Of a DNA stretch of 64,000 nt, positions 62,093-64,000 are shown in pieces. This DNA comes from Galbitalea sp036271875 (lineage in GTDB: Bacteria; Actinomycetota; Actinomycetes; Actinomycetales; Microbacteriaceae): contig DATAZU010000029.1 in NCBI GenBank assembly GCA_036271875.1, forward strand, positions 23,994 through 87,993. The letters are read 5' to 3'. Both the position numbers and the translations under genes were made by a program. The notes beneath the pieces were generated by a model that saw only the letters and a program-made list of their open reading frames with translations, did not search any database and was not told the DNA's origin. Position 1 is the stretch's first letter, and every line of letters begins with the position of its first letter.

Positions 62093-63196
62093 CTATTTCC
62101 TAGCGGTGAAGATGAGCAGGCCGCCCTGCCGTTCAACTCTAACGCCGGGAAGGTCCAGTGCTTTCTGGCCGTGCCAGTGCGTGACCAGGCGGGCAACCTC
62201 GAGCGTCTGCGCGCGACTCAACGAGACGTGGAACTCGCTCTCAACCGCGAGACGAATGAGGCGTTGCCGCAGCGCGGCCGGATTGCTGGCGAGCGCACGC
62301 ACCGGCAACGAGATACCGGACTCGGCGAGATCGGCGAGTTCCTCGGCAATCTCCTCTGCGAAGTGGTCGAGGGCATCGCTGTCCTCGCGTAGCTGCTCTG
62401 CGGTGCGCGCTAGCGCCTCGGCGATGCCGGGGCCGAGTTCCTTCTCGAGCACGGGCAACACGGTGTTCCGCACTCGAACCCGGGCGAACGACTCGTCCGA
62501 GTTCTGCGGATCGGTCCAGGGCTCAAGCCCGCTGTCCGCGCAAAACTGCACCGTGGCCGCGCGCCGGATGCCCAACAGCGGCCGCGCATAGCGACGCTCG
62601 GTCCCCGATCCTGTCCCGGTCCCTGAGCCGGTCCCTGAGCCTGAGCCTGTCCCTGGGCCTGAGCCTGTCCCTGGGCCTGAGCCTGTCCCGGGGCCCACCC
62701 CGCTAACACCGGCCATCCCGTGCAGGCTCGTCGCCCCACTCCCGCGCGCCAAACCCAGCAGCACGGTCTCGGCCTGGTCGTCGAGTGTGTGCCCGAGCAG
62801 CACCACGACGGCGCCGAGTTCTGCGGCAGCGGCATCCAGCGCCCGGTAACGCGCGACGCGCGCGGCCGCTTCCGGCCCCCCATCCGACTCGACCACGACT
62901 CGACGAACGACGACGGGATCCAGACCCAGGTCCCGCGCCTGCTCGGCGGCGTGCTCGGCAACCTCGGCTGACCCGGCCTGCAGCCCGTGGTCGACGATAA
63001 CCGCACCGGCGCGCAGGCCCGCGCGCGGCGCTTCGAATGCTGCCGCCGCAGCAAGCGCCAGGGAATCCGGGCCGCCGCTGAGCGCAACCAGAACCACGGC
63101 ATCCTCGGCGAACGCGAGAAGCTCGAACGCATCGCGGACTGCCCGACGAACATCCGCGATCGGCGGGGACAGTCGCGGTCTGCGGCTCTGGTCCAT
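62093..63196 (-). CDS. tilS: tRNA(Ile)-lysidine synthetase with GTGSG-repeat linker
   Basis: This 367-residue N-type ATP pyrophosphatase modifies the wobble C of tRNA-Ile (CAU anticodon) to lysidine. The PP-loop SGGPDS is at residues 40-45, and LLGHTLDDQAETVLL is the second conserved block. A run of PGTGSG-type repeats (about 167-199), encoded by 18-base tandem repeats, lies between LHGMAGVSG and RRYARPLLGI. In other TilS proteins this stretch is a short loop. The repeats share words with the palindromic element in the pirin gene. The rest looks intact, so the enzyme should work. Confidence 0.95.
   Translation of the reverse strand: MDQSRRPRLSPPIADVRRAVRDAFELLAFAEDAVVLVALSGGPDSLALAAAAAFEAPRAGLRAGAVIVDHGLQAGSAEVAEHAAEQARDLGLDPVVVRRVVVESDGGPEAAARVARYRALDAAAAELGAVVVLLGHTLDDQAETVLLGLARGSGATSLHGMAGVSGVGPGTGSGPGTGSGPGTGSGSGTGSGTGTGSGTERRYARPLLGIRRAATVQFCADSGLEPWTDPQNSDESFARVRVRNTVLPVLEKELGPGIAEALARTAEQLREDSDALDHFAEEIAEELADLAESGISLPVRALASNPAALRQRLIRLAVESEFHVSLSRAQTLEVARLVTHWHGQKALDLPGVRVERQGGLLIFTARK
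62640..62693. repeat. 18-base tandem repeats inside tilS
   Basis: Unit CCTGAGCCTGTCCCTGGG occurs at 62640-62657 and 62658-62675 exactly, and at 62676-62693 with one change. Shorter related words (GGTCCCTGAGCC) occur just to the left, from about 62618. It encodes Gly/Thr/Ser/Pro hexads in frame. Confidence 0.85.
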
Positions 63197-63241
63197 CCAG
63201 TAACGTTATTGCAGTCCTTCGAGAACCCAAGGGAGCATGTC

Positions 63242-63895
63242 ATGGCCGCCTACGACGCCATCATCGAGATTCCGCGCGGAAGCCACAACAAGTACGAGGT
63301 GGACCACGAAACGGGCCGCGTCTTCCTGGATCGCGTGCTGTTCACCGCGTTCACCTACCCCACCGACTACGGGTTCATCGAGCACACGCTCGGCCTCGAT
63401 GGCGATCCCGTCGACGTGCTGGTCCTACTCGACTACCCGCTGTTCCCGGGCGTCGGGGTTTCGGTTCGTCCAGTCGGCGTCTTCAACATGACGGATGATG
63501 GCGGCTCTGACGCGAAGATCATTGCCGTCCAGGCGAAGGATCCGCGCTGGCAGTGGATCCAGGATGTCGACGACATCCCCGAGTTCACCCGCAAGGAGAT
63601 CGAGCACTTCTTTGAGCACTACAAGGACCTCGAGCCCGGCAAGTGGGTCAAGACCGAGGGTTGGGGTAACGCCGCCGAGGCCGAGCAGATCATCGCCGTG
63701 CAGGCCAAGGACCCGCGCTGGACCTGGATTCAGGATGTCGACGACATCCCCGAGTTCACGCGCAAAGAGATCGAGCACTTCTTTGAGCACTACAAGGACC
63801 TCGAGCCCGGCAAGTGGGTCAAGACCGAGGGCTGGGGTGACGCGGCGGAGGCCGAGAAGATCATCCAGGCCGGAGTAGAGGCCTACAAGCCCTAA
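63242..63895 (+). CDS. ppa: Inorganic pyrophosphatase with internal C-terminal duplication
   Basis: This 217-residue class A (family I) pyrophosphatase is longer than the usual ~160-180 residues. It hydrolyses pyrophosphate in the cytosol. Catalytic residues are seen in DGDPVD (53-58) and SDAKIIAV (Asp90, Lys92). From residue 93 a 57-residue block (93-149) is repeated exactly head to tail (150-206) before the tail IIQAGVEAYKP. Each copy includes YKDLEPGKWVK, the YK pair. The ATG at 63242 has AAGGGAG upstream. It converges with the NlpC/P60 gene with four bases of overlap. Confidence 0.96.
   Translation: MAAYDAIIEIPRGSHNKYEVDHETGRVFLDRVLFTAFTYPTDYGFIEHTLGLDGDPVDVLVLLDYPLFPGVGVSVRPVGVFNMTDDGGSDAKIIAVQAKDPRWQWIQDVDDIPEFTRKEIEHFFEHYKDLEPGKWVKTEGWGNAAEAEQIIAVQAKDPRWTWIQDVDDIPEFTRKEIEHFFEHYKDLEPGKWVKTEGWGDAAEAEKIIQAGVEAYKP
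63518..63859 (+). repeat. Tandem 171-bp in-frame duplication within ppa
   Basis: Unit 1 is 63518-63688 and unit 2 is 63689-63859. The encoded 57-residue units differ at only three positions: Gln/Thr after KDPRW, Asn/Asp in GWG-x-AA, and the final Gln/Lys. Nucleotide differences lie mostly at third positions near both ends, with a central stretch (FFEHYKDLEPGKWVKTEG) almost identical. Confidence 0.95.
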
Positions 63896-64000
63896 CCGGT
63901 CGGGCGAGCCGCGTACGGCACCAGGTCGCCGTAACGCACCGCAGCGATTCGCACGCCGACGCCCGGATACGGTGCCTCGATCATCTGGCCGTTACCGATG
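63892..64000 (-). CDS. NlpC/P60-like peptidoglycan hydrolase, C-terminal end only
   Basis: The minus-strand frame at the right edge reads IGNGQMIEAPYPGVGVRIAAV, then RYGDLVPYAARPTG and a stop (63894-63892). This is the last part of an NlpC/P60 domain, where the family reads 'yiGnGqmihAp..G..V.v..l'. The catalytic Cys and His lie outside the window. Its stop overlaps the ppa stop by three or four bases. Probably a secreted cell-wall hydrolase. Confidence 0.8.
   Translation of the reverse strand, partial: IGNGQMIEAPYPGVGVRIAAVRYGDLVPYAARPTG

Overview
The window is high-GC DNA from an actinobacterium, most likely of the family Microbacteriaceae. That placement is inferred from gene content and order (ppa, tilS, hpt, ftsH, folE, folP, folB, folK, DUF3180, two PH-domain genes, a DUF2520 gene, panC, lysS, and nearby clpC and radA), from frequent GTG starts and from tightly overlapping genes. 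No rRNA genes and no CRISPR array were seen. One tRNA gene was found, tRNA-Ser(CGA), at 34438-34528.

Region 1-10.5 kb holds loosely connected genes. It begins with the end of a MacB/FtsX-type ABC permease and a Gly-rich membrane-anchored protein. Then come a quinone oxidoreductase, an amino-acid permease, DUF3467 and VOC proteins, a LytR-CpsA-Psr cell-wall ligase, an HTH/membrane regulator, a YbaK-like deacylase coupled to an Asp/Glu racemase, a DinB protein and a small secreted protein. A strong terminator hairpin closes it.

Region 10.5-22 kb looks catabolic. A carboxylesterase with looser codon use stands alone. Next to it an operon on the minus strand encodes an alpha/beta hydrolase and a family-5 (peptide/opine type) ABC importer with a permease-ATPase fusion. 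It diverges from an SDR, RbsD/FucU mutarotase, IclR and gluconokinase cluster.

Region 22-34.5 kb is accessory in character: VanZ, a chromate transporter, an MBL hydrolase, four regulators beside their targets (two PadR, two TetR), a divergent pair of nuclease-fold zinc-ribbon genes, a HepT/MntA toxin-antitoxin pair with an HTH fused to the antitoxin, and a tyrosine-recombinase remnant abutting the tRNA-Ser gene. This last feature suggests an old integrated element.

Region 34.5-50.3 kb contains radA, argA and clpC. It also has a two-gene operon for large unrecognised extracytoplasmic proteins, a DUF2975/HTH module flanked by a duplicated gene start, a kinase plus phospho-lyase pair, and a pirin gene interrupted in frame by a palindromic repeat. 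Region 50.3-64 kb is core metabolism on the minus strand: lysS, panC, the folate operon, ftsH, hpt and tilS. The convergent ppa gene carries an exact in-frame 171-bp tandem duplication of its C-terminal part. An NlpC/P60 gene enters at the right edge.

The most unusual signals are the duplicated pyrophosphatase segment, a family of palindromic or tandem repeats that enters coding sequence (pirin, tilS) and also sits beside clpC, the two PadR plus membrane-protein modules that share an N-terminal domain, and the recombinase remnant at tRNA-Ser.
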